DNA of 64,000 bases from Amycolatopsis sp. CA-128772 (GCF_002904295.1 NZ_PPHG01000094.1:1-64000); one strand, 5' to 3'; shown: positions 39,000 through 48,157, counted from the stretch's first letter. Numbers and translations: made by a program. The notes: generated by a model not told the origin, from the letters alone.

Positions 39000-40106
39000 T
39001 CAGTGCACTTTGGACAGTCCCTGCCGCAGCGCGCCCGCCATCTCCGACACCGCCTCGCGGAACCGCGTCCCCACCCCGGTGAAGTTGATGAACCCGTGGA
39101 TCAGGTCCTCCTGCCGCCGCAGCGCGACATCCACCCCCGCTTCGGCGAGCTTCTCCGCGTACGCCTCACCTTCGTCGCGCAACGGGTCGAAGCCCGCCGT
39201 GACGACCAGCGCCGGCGGCAGGCCGCTCAGGTCCTCCGCGTGCAGCGGGGAAAGGCGCGGATCCGTCAGGTCCGTGCCCTCCGGCACGTAATGCCGCTCG
39301 AACCACTTCATGTGCACGTCGGTCAGGAACAGGTCCTCGGCGAACAGGTCCTGCGAGCGGTAGCGCCGCGCGAAGTCCGTCGCCGGGTAGATCAGCAGCT
39401 GGAACGCCGGTACCGGGCCGCCGCGGCGCAGTGCCTGCTGGGCCGTCACCGCGGCGAGGTTGCCGCCTGCGCTGTCGCCGCCGACCGCGATGCGGGCCGG
39501 GTCCGCGCCCAGGTCACCCGCCTTCGCCACCGCGTATTCGAACGCCGCCAGCGCGTCCTCCGTCGCCGCCGGGAACGGGAACTCCGGGGCCAGGCGGTAC
39601 TCGATCGACAGCACCCGCACCCCGGCGTGCTTGGCCAGGAACCGCACCGCGTTGTCGTGGCTCGAGCGGGTGCCGATCACCCAGCCGCCGCCGTGGAAGA
39701 ACACCAGCAGCGGCGACTTCTCCGGCAGCCCGACCGGCGTGTAGAGCGTCGCCGGCAGTCCATCCATGCCCCCGCCGCCACCCTCAACGGAGAAGCTCCG
39801 CTTCGCTGATCCATCCGTGTCGGGGGCCGGGATGGCGAGCTCGCGCACCGAAACCGGCTCGATCGGCCGGCCGCTGACCAGGTGCCGGCCCTGGTCGAGC
39901 AGGGCGCGGGACCGCTCGACCGAGCCGCGCACCAGCTCCGCGCGGGCGATCTTCTGCAGCCGGAGCAGCAGCTGGGCGTCGAGCGCGAGGTCCTGGCCGT
40001 CGATGCGGACCGGGCGGCCCGCGACCGCCCGCCGCACCGGCGTGGGCAGCCAGAACGCGAGCTGCGACGCGGCCGCCTGGGCGCGGACCGGGAGCGGGAT
40101 CGCCAT
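39000..40106 (-). CDS. Alpha/beta hydrolase, hormone-sensitive-lipase-like esterase
   Basis: A 368-residue esterase of the HSL (family IV) type. An N-terminal cap of about 130 residues precedes FFHGGGWVIGTRSS (oxyanion hole HGGG), the nucleophile in AVGGDSAGGNLAA, the Asp in TAGFDPLRDEG and the His in DLIHGFINF. It probably cleaves short acyl or lipid esters. ATG at 40106 has GGAGGAACC upstream; a longer frame adds a non-family extension. Confidence 0.9.
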   Translation of the reverse strand: MAIPLPVRAQAAASQLAFWLPTPVRRAVAGRPVRIDGQDLALDAQLLLRLQKIARAELVRGSVERSRALLDQGRHLVSGRPIEPVSVRELAIPAPDTDGSAKRSFSVEGGGGGMDGLPATLYTPVGLPEKSPLLVFFHGGGWVIGTRSSHDNAVRFLAKHAGVRVLSIEYRLAPEFPFPAATEDALAAFEYAVAKAGDLGADPARIAVGGDSAGGNLAAVTAQQALRRGGPVPAFQLLIYPATDFARRYRSQDLFAEDLFLTDVHMKWFERHYVPEGTDLTDPRLSPLHAEDLSGLPPALVVTAGFDPLRDEGEAYAEKLAEAGVDVALRRQEDLIHGFINFTGVGTRFREAVSEMAGALRQGLSKVH

Positions 40107-40233
40107 GGTTCCTCCAACAGCGTCGGGACTGCTCCGGAGGTTACTTGCCGGTAGGTAACAGGTCCAGCTGTGACCGGCGCCTCGGTCCCAGAGTCTGGTC
40201 CTCCAGTTAAGTAGAGGGGTTAGCCTGGAAAAC

Positions 40234-40806
40234 GTGACTTCAGCCAGGACGATCAACGTGCTCGGGATCGGCGGCTCTCTGCGTGAGGGCTCCCAGTCCG
40301 AACGCGCGCTGCAGATCGCGCTCGACGGCGCCGCGGAGGTGGGCGTCCGGACCCGGCTGATCCCCGGCCCGGAACTCGTCCTGCCCTTCTACGACGCCGG
40401 CGTCCCCGAGCGCGACGAGCGCGCCACCCGGCTCATCGAGGCCATCCGGGCGGCCGACGGGCTCATCGTCGTCTCGCCCGGGTACCACGGCGCCCTGTCC
40501 GGCCTGGTCAAGAACGCCTTGGACTACGTCGAGGACCTGCGCGAAGACCGCCGTCCGTACCTCGACGGCCGCGCGGTCGGCCTGGCCGCCGTCGCGTACG
40601 GCTGGCAGGCTGCGGTGACCACGCTCGAACAGCTCCGCACGATCACGCACGCCCTGCGCGGCTGGGCCACCCCGCTGGGTGGCTCGATCAACTCGGCCGA
40701 GACCAAGTTCGACGAAGGCGGCGGCGCGTCGGACGAGAAGAGCGTCCGCACCCTTCGCCTGATCGGGCGGCAGGTCGCCGAATTCGCCGTGACACGCGCC
40801 GCATGA
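40234..40806 (+). CDS. NADPH-dependent FMN reductase family protein
   Basis: A 190-residue flavodoxin-like protein. The FMN phosphate loop is GIGGSLREGSQSERAL (about 12-27), followed by LPFYDAGVPERDE and SPGYHGALSGLVKNALDYVE, which is typical of this family (azoreductase/quinone reductase-like). GTG at 40234. Likely role: flavin or quinone reduction in redox defence, which fits the ohr-dps genes that follow. Substrate uncertain. Confidence 0.88.
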   Translation: MTSARTINVLGIGGSLREGSQSERALQIALDGAAEVGVRTRLIPGPELVLPFYDAGVPERDERATRLIEAIRAADGLIVVSPGYHGALSGLVKNALDYVEDLREDRRPYLDGRAVGLAAVAYGWQAAVTTLEQLRTITHALRGWATPLGGSINSAETKFDEGGGASDEKSVRTLRLIGRQVAEFAVTRAA

Positions 40807-40941
40807 CGTTTCGCCCGGCGGCGCCCGGGTAAGTCAGTCCACGTGACGCCTGCCATGTGGGGGCACTGTTCCGCGGCTGCGGGATGTTGTGCCCAGTGAG
40901 ACGCTCGCTGTGGAGCGTCCGCGACGGAAGGCAGGCTGAGC

Positions 40942-41351
40942 ATGGGTCAGGCGATCTACACGGCGGTGGCGACGGGCGGAACGGCGAAGTGACGTCGTCC
41001 GACGGCGTGATCGACGAGTCGCTGGCCATCCCCAAGGAGATGGGCGGCCCCGGCGGGGACAAGACCAACCCCGAGCAGCTGTTCGCCGCGGGCTACTCGG
41101 CCTGCTTCCACAGCGCCCTGCAGCTGGTCGCGCGCCAGGCGAAGGTGCCGCTGAACGGCTCGACCGTCACCGCGGAGGTCAGCGTGCTCAAGCAGGAGGT
41201 CGGGTTCGGCCTCGGCGTCGCGCTGAACGTCTCGCTGCCGGGCCTCGACCAGGCCCAGGCCGACCAGCTCGTCGAGCAGGCGCACCAGGTGTGCCCCTAC
41301 TCCAACGCGACCCGCGGCAACATCGAGGTCGCGCTCTCCGCCACTGTCTGA
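40942..41351 (+). pseudogene. ohr: Ohr/OsmC-type peroxide resistance gene with apparent N-terminal frameshift
   Basis: ATG at 40942 begins MGQAIYTAVATGG, the start of an Ohr protein, but the frame meets TGA at 40990. The rest continues in another frame (RNGEVTSSDGVIDES...) to 41351 with both catalytic Cys motifs, SACFHSAL and VCPYSNATRGN, intact. A 1- or 4-base loss in the GGGCGG run around 40974-40980 explains it. Either the gene is broken, the base run is a sequencing error, or GTG at 40989 starts a shortened protein. The Ohr function is reduction of organic hydroperoxides. Confidence 0.7.
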
Positions 41352-41391
41352 CCCCCCAGCCCGCACGAGTCCGAGGAAAGGATCACCAGAG

Positions 41392-41868
41392 ATGAGCAAG
41401 TCTCCGATCAAGAGCCCGCTTTCCGAGGCCGACAAGGAGATCACCGGCAACGCCCTGCAGGCGACCCTGGTCGACCTGGTCGACCTGTCCCTGATCGCGA
41501 AGCAGGCGCACTGGAACGTCGTCGGCTCGAACTTCCGCAGCGCCCACCTGCAGCTCGACGAGCTCGTGACCACCGCGCGCCAGTACGTCGACGAGGTGGC
41601 CGAGCGCGCCAACGCCATCGGCATCTCGCCGAACGGCAAGGCGAAGACCGTCGTCGAGAGCTCGGGCGTGCCGGAGTACCCCGACAACTGGCAGTCCGTG
41701 GAGTCCACGGTCGCCGCGATCGTCGACATCCTCGCGGCCCTCATCGAGCGGCTGCGCCAGCGCATCGACGAGACCGACAAGAGCGACCTCGTCACGCAGG
41801 ACCTGCTGATCGAGATCACCCGCGCGCTGGAAGAGGCGCACTGGATGTGGCAGGCCCAGCAGGCCTGA
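41392..41868 (+). CDS. dps: Dps family ferritin-like DNA protection protein
   Basis: A 158-residue four-helix ferritin-like protein that forms dodecamers, oxidises iron with peroxide and protects DNA. The ferroxidase residues are seen in SLIAKQAHWNVVGSNFRSAH (His, then His at +12) and LQLDELVTTARQYVDEVAE (Asp, Glu). ATG at 41392 follows AGGAAAGG. Its position after ohr suggests a peroxide-defence group. A strong terminator follows. Confidence 0.92.
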   Translation: MSKSPIKSPLSEADKEITGNALQATLVDLVDLSLIAKQAHWNVVGSNFRSAHLQLDELVTTARQYVDEVAERANAIGISPNGKAKTVVESSGVPEYPDNWQSVESTVAAIVDILAALIERLRQRIDETDKSDLVTQDLLIEITRALEEAHWMWQAQQA

Positions 41869-41883
41869 CCTTTTTTCGCCACG

Positions 41884-41914
41884 AAAGGGCCGTTCTCCGG
41901 CGGAGCGGCCCTTT
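41884..41914 (+). terminator. Rho-independent terminator after dps
   Basis: AAAGGGCCG (41884-41892) pairs with CGGCCCTTT (41906-41914), with a 13-base loop and T residues after the stem. It ends the dps transcript. Confidence 0.88.
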
Positions 41915-41945
41915 TTCGTCGGTGCGTATGAGTACGTTCGGTGGC

Positions 41946-43334
41946 ATGGTCTTGCATCAGGGGAAAGCCGATCGCCCGGACCGCACGGCCGGGACGAACC
42001 CGCTCTACGCCGGCGCGAACCCGGCGCTCGCGGCGGGTTTCGTCATGCCGCACGAGAAGCTGCGCGACGACTCGCTGCCGCCGGACACCGCCCTGCAGCT
42101 GGTGCGCGACGAGCTGATGCTCGACGGCAACGCGCGGCTCAACCTCGCCACGTTCGTCACGACGTGGATGGAGCCGCAGGCGCGCGAGCTGATGGCCGAG
42201 TGCGTCGACAAGAACATGATCGACAAGGACGAGTACCCGCAGACGGCCGAGCTCGAGCGCCGCTGCGTGAACATCCTCGCCGACCTGTGGCACGCGCCCG
42301 ACCCCGCGGACATCATGGGCTGCTCGACGACGGGGTCGTCGGAGGCGTGCATGCTCGCCGGGATGGCGTTGAAGCGGCGCTGGGCCGCGCTCGGGCGCAC
42401 CGGCAAGCCGAACCTGGTGATGGGCGCGAACGTCCAGGTGTGCTGGGAGAAGTTCTGCGAGTACTGGGAGGTCGAGCCCCGCCTGGTCCCGATGGAGGGC
42501 GACCGCTACCACCTCACGGCGGACGAAGCGGTGGCCCGCTGCGACGAGAACACGATCGGCGTGGTGGCGATCCTGGGCTCGACGTTCGACGGCAGCTACG
42601 AGCCGGTCGCGGAGATCACGGCGGCCCTGGACGCGCTGCAGGGACGGACCGGCTGGGACATCCCGGTGCACGTCGACGGCGCGTCGGGCGCCATGATCGC
42701 CCCGTTCCTCGACCCGGACCTGAAGTGGGACTTCCGCCTGCCGCGCGTGGCGTCGATCAACACGTCGGGCCACAAGTACGGCCTGGTGTACCCGGGCGTG
42801 GGCTGGGTGATCTGGCGCAACAAGGCGGCCCTGCCGGCCGAGCTGGTGTTCAACGTGAACTACCTGGGCGGCGACATGCCGACGTTCGCGCTGAACTTCT
42901 CCCGCCCGGGAGCAGAGGTCGCGGCCCAGTACTACACGTTCGTCCGCCTGGGGCGATCGGGTTTCCGGGCGGTGCAGCAAGCTTCCCGTGACGTCGCGCT
43001 GCACCTGTCATCGGGAATCGCGGAGCTCGGCCCGTTCTCCCTGCTGACCCGCGGCGACCAGCTGCCGGTGTTCGCGTTCACCACCCGCGAGGACGCGGGC
43101 TTCGACGTCTTCGACGTGTCACGAAGGCTGCGCGAGCGGGGCTGGCTGGTGCCGGCGTACACGTTCCCGGAGAACCGGACGGACCTGGCGGTGTTGCGAA
43201 TCGTGGTCCGCAACGGCTTCACGCACGACCTGGCGGACCTCCTGCTGGCCGACCTGCGGCGGGTGCTGCCGGAGCTGGAGGAACTGGGTGGCCGCCCGAA
43301 GGACCCCGCAAAGGCGACGGCGTTCCACCACTAG
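41946..43334 (+). CDS. gad: Glutamate decarboxylase
   Basis: A 462-residue PLP enzyme converting glutamate to GABA with proton use. The family motifs are present: MGCSTTGSSEACMLAGMALK (cofactor phosphate site), VHVDGASGAMIAPFL, and the PLP-binding Lys in INTSGHKYGLVYPG. The C-terminal region has AVLRIVVRNGFTHDLADLLL. ATG at 41946 gives the usual MVLHQGKAD N-terminus; ATG at 41928 is 6 codons upstream and neither has a clear ribosome-binding site. Roles include acid resistance or GABA metabolism. Confidence 0.93.
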   Translation: MVLHQGKADRPDRTAGTNPLYAGANPALAAGFVMPHEKLRDDSLPPDTALQLVRDELMLDGNARLNLATFVTTWMEPQARELMAECVDKNMIDKDEYPQTAELERRCVNILADLWHAPDPADIMGCSTTGSSEACMLAGMALKRRWAALGRTGKPNLVMGANVQVCWEKFCEYWEVEPRLVPMEGDRYHLTADEAVARCDENTIGVVAILGSTFDGSYEPVAEITAALDALQGRTGWDIPVHVDGASGAMIAPFLDPDLKWDFRLPRVASINTSGHKYGLVYPGVGWVIWRNKAALPAELVFNVNYLGGDMPTFALNFSRPGAEVAAQYYTFVRLGRSGFRAVQQASRDVALHLSSGIAELGPFSLLTRGDQLPVFAFTTREDAGFDVFDVSRRLRERGWLVPAYTFPENRTDLAVLRIVVRNGFTHDLADLLLADLRRVLPELEELGGRPKDPAKATAFHH

Positions 43335-43381
43335 CTCACATCCCGTCGCCACCGCCGCTACCGGCGGGTAGCGTCGATGCC

Positions 43382-44008
43382 ATGGGTGTCGCTGCTGACG
43401 AACGCCGGGCGCTTGGTGCGCTCTTCGATGACCTCGGGCCCGATGCGCCGACCTTGTGCGAGGGCTGGACCACGCGGGATCTCGCCGCGCACCTCGTCGT
43501 GCGGGAGCACCGGGCCGATGCCGCTCCCGGGATCCTCGTGCCCGCGCTCGCCGGGTACACGCGGAAAGTCCAGGATCGCTACGCCGCGAAACCGTGGGCG
43601 AGCTTGGTCGAGCAGGTACGGCGGGGGCCGGCGAAGTTCTGGCCCACCGCCATCGGCCCGCTCGACGAGCTCACCAACACCGCCGAATTCCTCGTCCACC
43701 ACGAGGACGTCCGGCGCGCGCAGAACGGCTGGGAGCCGCGGCCCGCCGACCCCACCCGGGACGCCGCCGCCTGGCGGTCGGCCACGCAGGCCGCGAAGCT
43801 GAACCTTCGCAAGTCGCCCGTCGGCGTGACGCTCAAGACGCCGGACGGCCGCGAAGCCGCCGTCAAGACCGGGCCCGATCCGGTGACCGTCATCGGGGCG
43901 CCGGTCGATCTCCTGCTGTTCGTCTTCGGGCGGGACGCGGTCCGCATCGAGTTCGAGGGCGACGCCGCCGCCGTCACCAAGCTTCAGACGGTGAACCGGG
44001 GGCTCTAG
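43382..44008 (+). CDS. TIGR03085-type metal-binding protein (DinB/MDMPI-like)
   Basis: A 208-residue protein with the four-helix DinB/maleylpyruvate-isomerase N-terminal fold. Metal or mycothiol-site residues are in CEGWTTRDLAAHLVVREHR (about 26-44) and TAEFLVHHEDVRRAQNGW. This matches the actinobacterial TIGR03085 family, which is probably linked to mycothiol chemistry; the reaction is unknown. ATG at 43382. A tautomerase gene follows 10 bp later. Confidence 0.82.
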   Translation: MGVAADERRALGALFDDLGPDAPTLCEGWTTRDLAAHLVVREHRADAAPGILVPALAGYTRKVQDRYAAKPWASLVEQVRRGPAKFWPTAIGPLDELTNTAEFLVHHEDVRRAQNGWEPRPADPTRDAAAWRSATQAAKLNLRKSPVGVTLKTPDGREAAVKTGPDPVTVIGAPVDLLLFVFGRDAVRIEFEGDAAAVTKLQTVNRGL

Positions 44009-44018
44009 GCTGCGTCCC

Positions 44019-44204
44019 ATGCCGATGATCAGCGTTTCCATGTTCCCCGGCCGCACCCCGGCCCAGAAGAGCGCCCTGGTCCGGGAGCTGACCGACGCCT
44101 TCGTCCGCACCTGCGGCGGCAAGCCCGAGGGCGTCCAGGTCACGCTGGTCGAGATCGGCGCCGACCACTGGGCCAGCGGCGGCGTCCTGTACTCCGAACG
44201 CTGA
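44019..44204 (+). CDS. 4-oxalocrotonate tautomerase family enzyme
   Basis: A 61-residue tautomerase, the usual length. After Met removal the catalytic N-terminal Pro is exposed (MPMISVSMFPGRT). The helix QKSALVRELTDAFVRTCGGK and strand VQVTLVEIGADHWASGG match the family. The role is ketonisation of unsaturated keto acids or a promiscuous variant. ATG at 44019. The CACGTG palindrome pair begins right after its stop. Confidence 0.87.
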   Translation: MPMISVSMFPGRTPAQKSALVRELTDAFVRTCGGKPEGVQVTLVEIGADHWASGGVLYSER

Positions 44205-44260
44205 GCGGCACTTTCACGTGAAAGTGCCGCCTCCGGGAGGGAGCTTTCACGTGAAAGTGC
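44205..44260. repeat. CACGTG palindrome pair between convergent genes, copy 2
   Basis: A perfect 26-bp palindrome (44205-44230) starts on the base after the tautomerase stop. A second at 44243-44260 has its centre 33 bp further on. The core is CTTTCACGTGAAAG in both. The first palindrome is identical to the one at 62573-62598. It lies between convergent tautomerase and S9 peptidase genes. Confidence 0.85.
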
Positions 44261-44269
44261 CGCTTCGGG

Positions 44270-46120
44270 TCAGCGCAGGCCGAGGGCCCGCAGCGCGAAG
44301 TGGACCTCGATCGCCGTCTGCTTGATCGTCTCGGCGATTACCAGCGAGCCGTGGCCCGCGTCGTAGCGGTAGAACTCGTGGTGCAGGTCGCGGTGGCCGA
44401 GCCGGCCGAGGTAGTTCTCGATCTGGCGGATCGGGCAGCGCGGGTCGTTGTCGCCGGCCAGCACGAGCACCGGCGCCGTCACGGCGTCGACGTACGTGAT
44501 CGGCGAACACTCCCGGTACACCGCGGGCACGTCCTCCGGCGAGCCGCCGAAGAGCGCGCGGTCGAACGAGCGCAGCTGCTCCATCTCGTCCTCGTACGCC
44601 GCGACGTAGTCCGCCACCGGCACCCCGGCGACGCCCGCCGCCCACCGCGACGGCTGCGTGCCGAGGGCGAGCAGCGACAGGTAGCCGCCCCACGAAGCGC
44701 CGTTGACCACGCACTTGCCCGGGTCGGTCAGTCCACTCTGGACGGCCCAGTCGTGGACCGCGGCGACGTCCTCCAGCTCGGTCAGGCCGGGCCGGCCCTC
44801 GATGGCGTCGCGCCAGGCCGAGCCGTAGCCGGTCGAGCCGCGGTAGTTGACCTCGACCACGGCGAACCCGGCGTCGAGCCAGGTCGCCCGATAAGCCGAG
44901 AAGCGGTCCTCGTCCGCCGCGTGCGGGCCGCCGTGCAGGGAGAACACCGTCGGCAGCGGGCCGTCCGGCGCGTTCGAAGGCCGCGAGACGAGCGCGTGGA
45001 TCCGGCCGCCGACGCCTTCGACGAACGCGTCGGTCACCGGCTCCGAACCCGGCGCGCGCTCGCCCGGCGGTTCGAGCAGCACCGAATCCGTGCCGTCGGA
45101 CGTCCGCGCCCGGACCGCCGTCGGCTCGGCGGCGCTGGACCACGAGTACTCGACCGTGCCGTCCGGCCGGACGCCCGCCCCGCCGATCCGGCCCGCCGGG
45201 GTGTCCACAGAGGACAATTCCGCCGTGTCGAGGTTGTAGCGGTACAAGGAACTGCGGCCCTCGTGGAAGTGGACGACGAGCAGGGCGCGCGCGTCCGGGT
45301 ACCAGCCCGCGACCACCTCGCCGGGCAGGCCGAGCTCGATCTCGGTCTCGGTGCCGGCGCGGACGTCCCAGACGAGCAGCTCTTCGCGGCCCCGGCGTTC
45401 GTGCAGCACCAGCAGGCGCTGGTCGCCGGCCAGCGGCGAGAACTCCAGCGCGGACAGGCCCTTGCCCTCGCCGTCCCACAGCTCGGCGACGGTCCCGAAC
45501 CCGTCGGTCGCGAGCACCCGCAGCGCCGGGTGGCGCGAGTCACCGTGCTCGGAGTGCGAGATCGCGATCAGGCTCTCGTCGCGGGAGAGGGACGCGATGC
45601 CGGCGTCGTCCGGGTGGCTGTAGAAGCGGCGCGTCTCGCCGCCGATCCGGGCGAACAGCTCGCTGCCGTCGTCGGTCGAGACGCCGACCGCGACCAGCCG
45701 GGTGCCGATCTCGAGGCCGGCCGGGTAGCCGTCGTGGACGTCCGGGACGGCCTTCTCCGGCTTGCTGCCCTCGGTCGCGGCGAACGGCTCGCGCACCCAG
45801 GAGCCGAACTCGTCGCCGTCGGTGTCGTCGAACCACCAGATCCACTCGCCGTCCGGGGACGGTGTCGCGTGCATGGTGCCGTTGGGCCGGTCGGTGACGC
45901 GGCGGTGCTCGTCGGTCGCGCGGTTCCAGGCGTAGACCTCCCAGACGCCGCTGGCGTTGGAGACGTAGACGCATGCGTCGGGGGCGTCGCGGGCCCACTC
46001 CGGCACGGAGATGCGCGGGGCGTGGAAGCGGGCGCGCCAGCGGGCTTCGGCTTCGGCGTCGTCGAACAGCCGGTCCGGGACCACCGCGGGCGGATATTGG
46101 TTGGCTGACTGCGTGCTCAC
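44270..46120 (-). CDS. S9 family (prolyl oligopeptidase-like) serine peptidase
   Basis: A 616-residue peptidase. An N-terminal beta-propeller (about 20-340, WEVYAWNRATDEHRRVT and similar blades) precedes the alpha/beta hydrolase domain. The catalytic Ser is in VVNGASWGGYLSLLAL, the Asp in LAGDNDPRCPI and the His in YDAGHGSL. It degrades short peptides in the cytoplasm, with no signal peptide seen. GTG at 46120 is supported by AGGA upstream. It is divergent from the methyltransferase gene, with 30 bp between starts. Confidence 0.92.
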   Translation of the reverse strand: MSTQSANQYPPAVVPDRLFDDAEAEARWRARFHAPRISVPEWARDAPDACVYVSNASGVWEVYAWNRATDEHRRVTDRPNGTMHATPSPDGEWIWWFDDTDGDEFGSWVREPFAATEGSKPEKAVPDVHDGYPAGLEIGTRLVAVGVSTDDGSELFARIGGETRRFYSHPDDAGIASLSRDESLIAISHSEHGDSRHPALRVLATDGFGTVAELWDGEGKGLSALEFSPLAGDQRLLVLHERRGREELLVWDVRAGTETEIELGLPGEVVAGWYPDARALLVVHFHEGRSSLYRYNLDTAELSSVDTPAGRIGGAGVRPDGTVEYSWSSAAEPTAVRARTSDGTDSVLLEPPGERAPGSEPVTDAFVEGVGGRIHALVSRPSNAPDGPLPTVFSLHGGPHAADEDRFSAYRATWLDAGFAVVEVNYRGSTGYGSAWRDAIEGRPGLTELEDVAAVHDWAVQSGLTDPGKCVVNGASWGGYLSLLALGTQPSRWAAGVAGVPVADYVAAYEDEMEQLRSFDRALFGGSPEDVPAVYRECSPITYVDAVTAPVLVLAGDNDPRCPIRQIENYLGRLGHRDLHHEFYRYDAGHGSLVIAETIKQTAIEVHFALRALGLR

Positions 46121-46150
46121 CCCTCGATCCTGCCACCTTCTGGCCGTACT

Positions 46151-46933
46151 GTGTGCGGGGTGCTGGAGGGTTACGCGCCGGGCTACGGGCGAGACGCGGT
46201 GTCGATGCTGTCCGCGCGCACGGCAGCCGAGCGGGCGACGTTCGCCCTGCCGCTGTTCCGGCCGGGCATGTGGGTGGTCGACCTGGGCTGCGGGCCGGGC
46301 TCGATCACGCTCGGCCTGGCCGCGGAGTCCCGCGTGACGGGCGTCGACCGCGACGCGGGTCAGGTGGCGATGGCCCGGGAGGCGGCCCGCCGCGCCGGAC
46401 GATCCACAGTGGACTTCCTGGTGGCCTCGGCCTACGACCTGCCGTTCGCGGACGGCAGTGTGGACGTGGCGTTCTCGCACGCGTTGTTCGAGCACCTGTC
46501 CCGGCCCGCGGACGCCTTGGCCGAACTGCACCGGGTGCTCCGGCCGGGCGGCCGCCTGGCCCTGTCCACATCGGACTGGAGCAAGGCGAGGCTGCGCCCG
46601 AAGACGGCGAACGTCGACGCGGCCCTGCGCGGCCACCACCTCCTGCGCCGCCGCGCGGGCGGCAACCCGTTCGCCGGCCGGAACATCGCGGAGGAGTGCG
46701 CCCGGGCGGGCTTCACGGAGGTGGCTTCGCGGGCGAAGTACCGCGAAGACATGAGCTACCGCGACCTGGCGAGGTACGTCGAGTCGCGGCTCGGCGCGGC
46801 GATCACGGACCCGGCCTTCGCCCGCGACCGCGACCAGCTGGCGAGCGCGGCTCGGTCGGCTGTGGTGTGGACCCGCGGCGGCGACGGGGACTTCAGCCAG
46901 TGCTGGGTCGAGGTGACCGCTACGCGAGGTTGA
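46151..46933 (+). CDS. Class I SAM-dependent methyltransferase
   Basis: A 260-residue methyltransferase. SAM motif I is VVDLGCGPGSITLGLA (about 41-56), followed by VTGVDRDAGQVAMAREAA and the post-II SVDVAFSHALFEHLSRPADA. The acceptor is unknown. GTG at 46151; GTG at 46160 is an alternative start. Its transcript probably ends at the long hairpin at 47018-47060, before the convergent tRNA. Confidence 0.85.
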   Translation: MCGVLEGYAPGYGRDAVSMLSARTAAERATFALPLFRPGMWVVDLGCGPGSITLGLAAESRVTGVDRDAGQVAMAREAARRAGRSTVDFLVASAYDLPFADGSVDVAFSHALFEHLSRPADALAELHRVLRPGGRLALSTSDWSKARLRPKTANVDAALRGHHLLRRRAGGNPFAGRNIAEECARAGFTEVASRAKYREDMSYRDLARYVESRLGAAITDPAFARDRDQLASAARSAVVWTRGGDGDFSQCWVEVTATRG

Positions 46934-47017
46934 ACGAGAACGCGCGGCGGCGCAGGGGGTCCAGGGCGGCGAAGCCTCCTGGCGGGGGTCTGGGGGTTCG
47001 ACCCCGGAAAATACCGA

Positions 47018-47060
47018 GGGGGCCGCGTAGGTTCGCGCAAGCTGCGAACACGCGGCCCCC
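47018..47060. terminator. Long hairpin between the methyltransferase gene and tRNA-Pro
   Basis: An outer 11-bp stem, GGGGGCCGCGT (47018-47028) with 47050-47060, encloses an inner GTTCGC/GCGAAC stem. It can stop the methyltransferase message and, on the other strand, the tRNA-Pro transcript. Confidence 0.75.
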
Positions 47061-47073
47061 AAGGACCTACTCG

Positions 47074-47147
47074 TCGGGGTGGCGGGATTCGAACCCACGA
47101 CCTCCTCGACCCGAACGAGGCACGCTACCAAGCTGCGCCACACCCCG
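47074..47147 (-). tRNA. tRNA-Pro (CGG anticodon)
   Basis: A full cloverleaf on the minus strand. The acceptor CGGGGTG pairs with CACCCCG, followed by discriminator A. The D arm contains AGCTTGGTAG, the anticodon stem is CCTCG/CGAGG around the loop TTCGGGT (anticodon CGG at 47111-47113), and the T arm has GGTTCGAATCC. CCA is not encoded. The reading fits Pro codon CCG, which is abundant in this genome. Confidence 0.95.
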
Positions 47148-47176
47148 AGGTACTGCTTAACGGGTCGTGGAGAAGT

Positions 47177-48157
47177 CTAGCGGACGGTGTCGCGGGCTTT
47201 TCGGGGGGCCGACTTATGCGGTTCCGACGACCCCGATCCGCGCGGGACCAGCGTCAACAGGCTCGCTTCCGGCGGGCACGCGAACCGGGCCGGTGCCCAC
47301 GGTGACGTCCCCAAGCCGGCCGAGACGTGCAGCCACATGTGCGCACCCCACCGGGACGCCCCGCGCGCACGGCTGCGATCCAGGTCACAGTTGGTGACCA
47401 GGGCGCCGTAACCCGGGAGCCGGAGCTGGCCGCCGTGGGTGTGGCCCGCGAGGACGAGGTCGTAACCGTCCGTGGCGAACGTGTCCAGGACCCGCGGCTC
47501 CGGCGAGTGCGTCACGCCGAGGCGGACGGCCGCGCCGCTGTCGGCCGGGCCCGCGATGTCGGCGTAGCGGTCTCGGCGCAGGTGCGGGTCGTCGACGCCG
47601 GCCGCGAAGACGCGCTGGCCGCCGACGTCGATCGTGCGGCGGACGTGCGTCAGGTCGGTCCAGCCGTGCTCGACGAACGCCGCGCGCAGGTCGCGCCACG
47701 GCAGCTGGACGCCGTGGATGCGCTTCTTCTTGCCCCGCGGCATCAGGTAGCGGGCCGGGTTCTTCGGCTTGGGCGCGTAGTAGTCGTTGCTCCCGAAGAC
47801 GAACACGCCGGGCCGGTCGAGCAGCGGGCCCAGCGCACGCAGCACGGCCGGGACGGCCGTCCGGTGCGACAGGTTGTCGCCGGTGTTGACCACGAGGTCC
47901 GGGTTCAGCTCGTCGAGCGCGGCGACCCAGCGCTGCTTGCTCTGGTGGCCGGGCAGCATGTGCAGGTCCGAGACGTGCAGGATGGTGAACGGCCGGGACC
48001 CCGGCGCCAGCACCGGCAGTTCGGCGGTGCGGAGGGTCCAGCGGCGCCGTTCGATGCCGACGGCGTAACCCAGGGTCGCGGCGCCGAGCGCCAGCGTCCC
48101 CGCGGCGAGGCGCGCGGCCGTCGCCCCCGACGTGCGTGTGTTACTGAGCGTGCTCAC
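47177..48157 (-). CDS. Metallophosphoesterase (calcineurin-like), membrane-anchored
   Basis: A 326-residue metallophosphoesterase. An N-terminal hydrophobic segment (about 16-32, LAAGTLALGAATLGYAVG) anchors it. Metal motifs are intact: HVSDLHMLPGH, VNTGDNLS, GSNDYY, GVTHSPEP and AGHTHGGQL. It corresponds in type and position to Rv3683, which neighbours ponA2 in mycobacteria; here the kinase/SGNH block lies between. GTG at 48157. Confidence 0.9.
   Translation of the reverse strand: MSTLSNTRTSGATAARLAAGTLALGAATLGYAVGIERRRWTLRTAELPVLAPGSRPFTILHVSDLHMLPGHQSKQRWVAALDELNPDLVVNTGDNLSHRTAVPAVLRALGPLLDRPGVFVFGSNDYYAPKPKNPARYLMPRGKKKRIHGVQLPWRDLRAAFVEHGWTDLTHVRRTIDVGGQRVFAAGVDDPHLRRDRYADIAGPADSGAAVRLGVTHSPEPRVLDTFATDGYDLVLAGHTHGGQLRLPGYGALVTNCDLDRSRARGASRWGAHMWLHVSAGLGTSPWAPARFACPPEASLLTLVPRGSGSSEPHKSAPRKARDTVR

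Noticed and set aside
46940-47010. Possible second tRNA or T-arm-like GGTTCGA near tRNA-Pro
   Set aside because: GGGGGTTCGACCCC resembles a T arm but no acceptor or anticodon arms can be drawn; it looks like an intergenic repeat common in related genomes.
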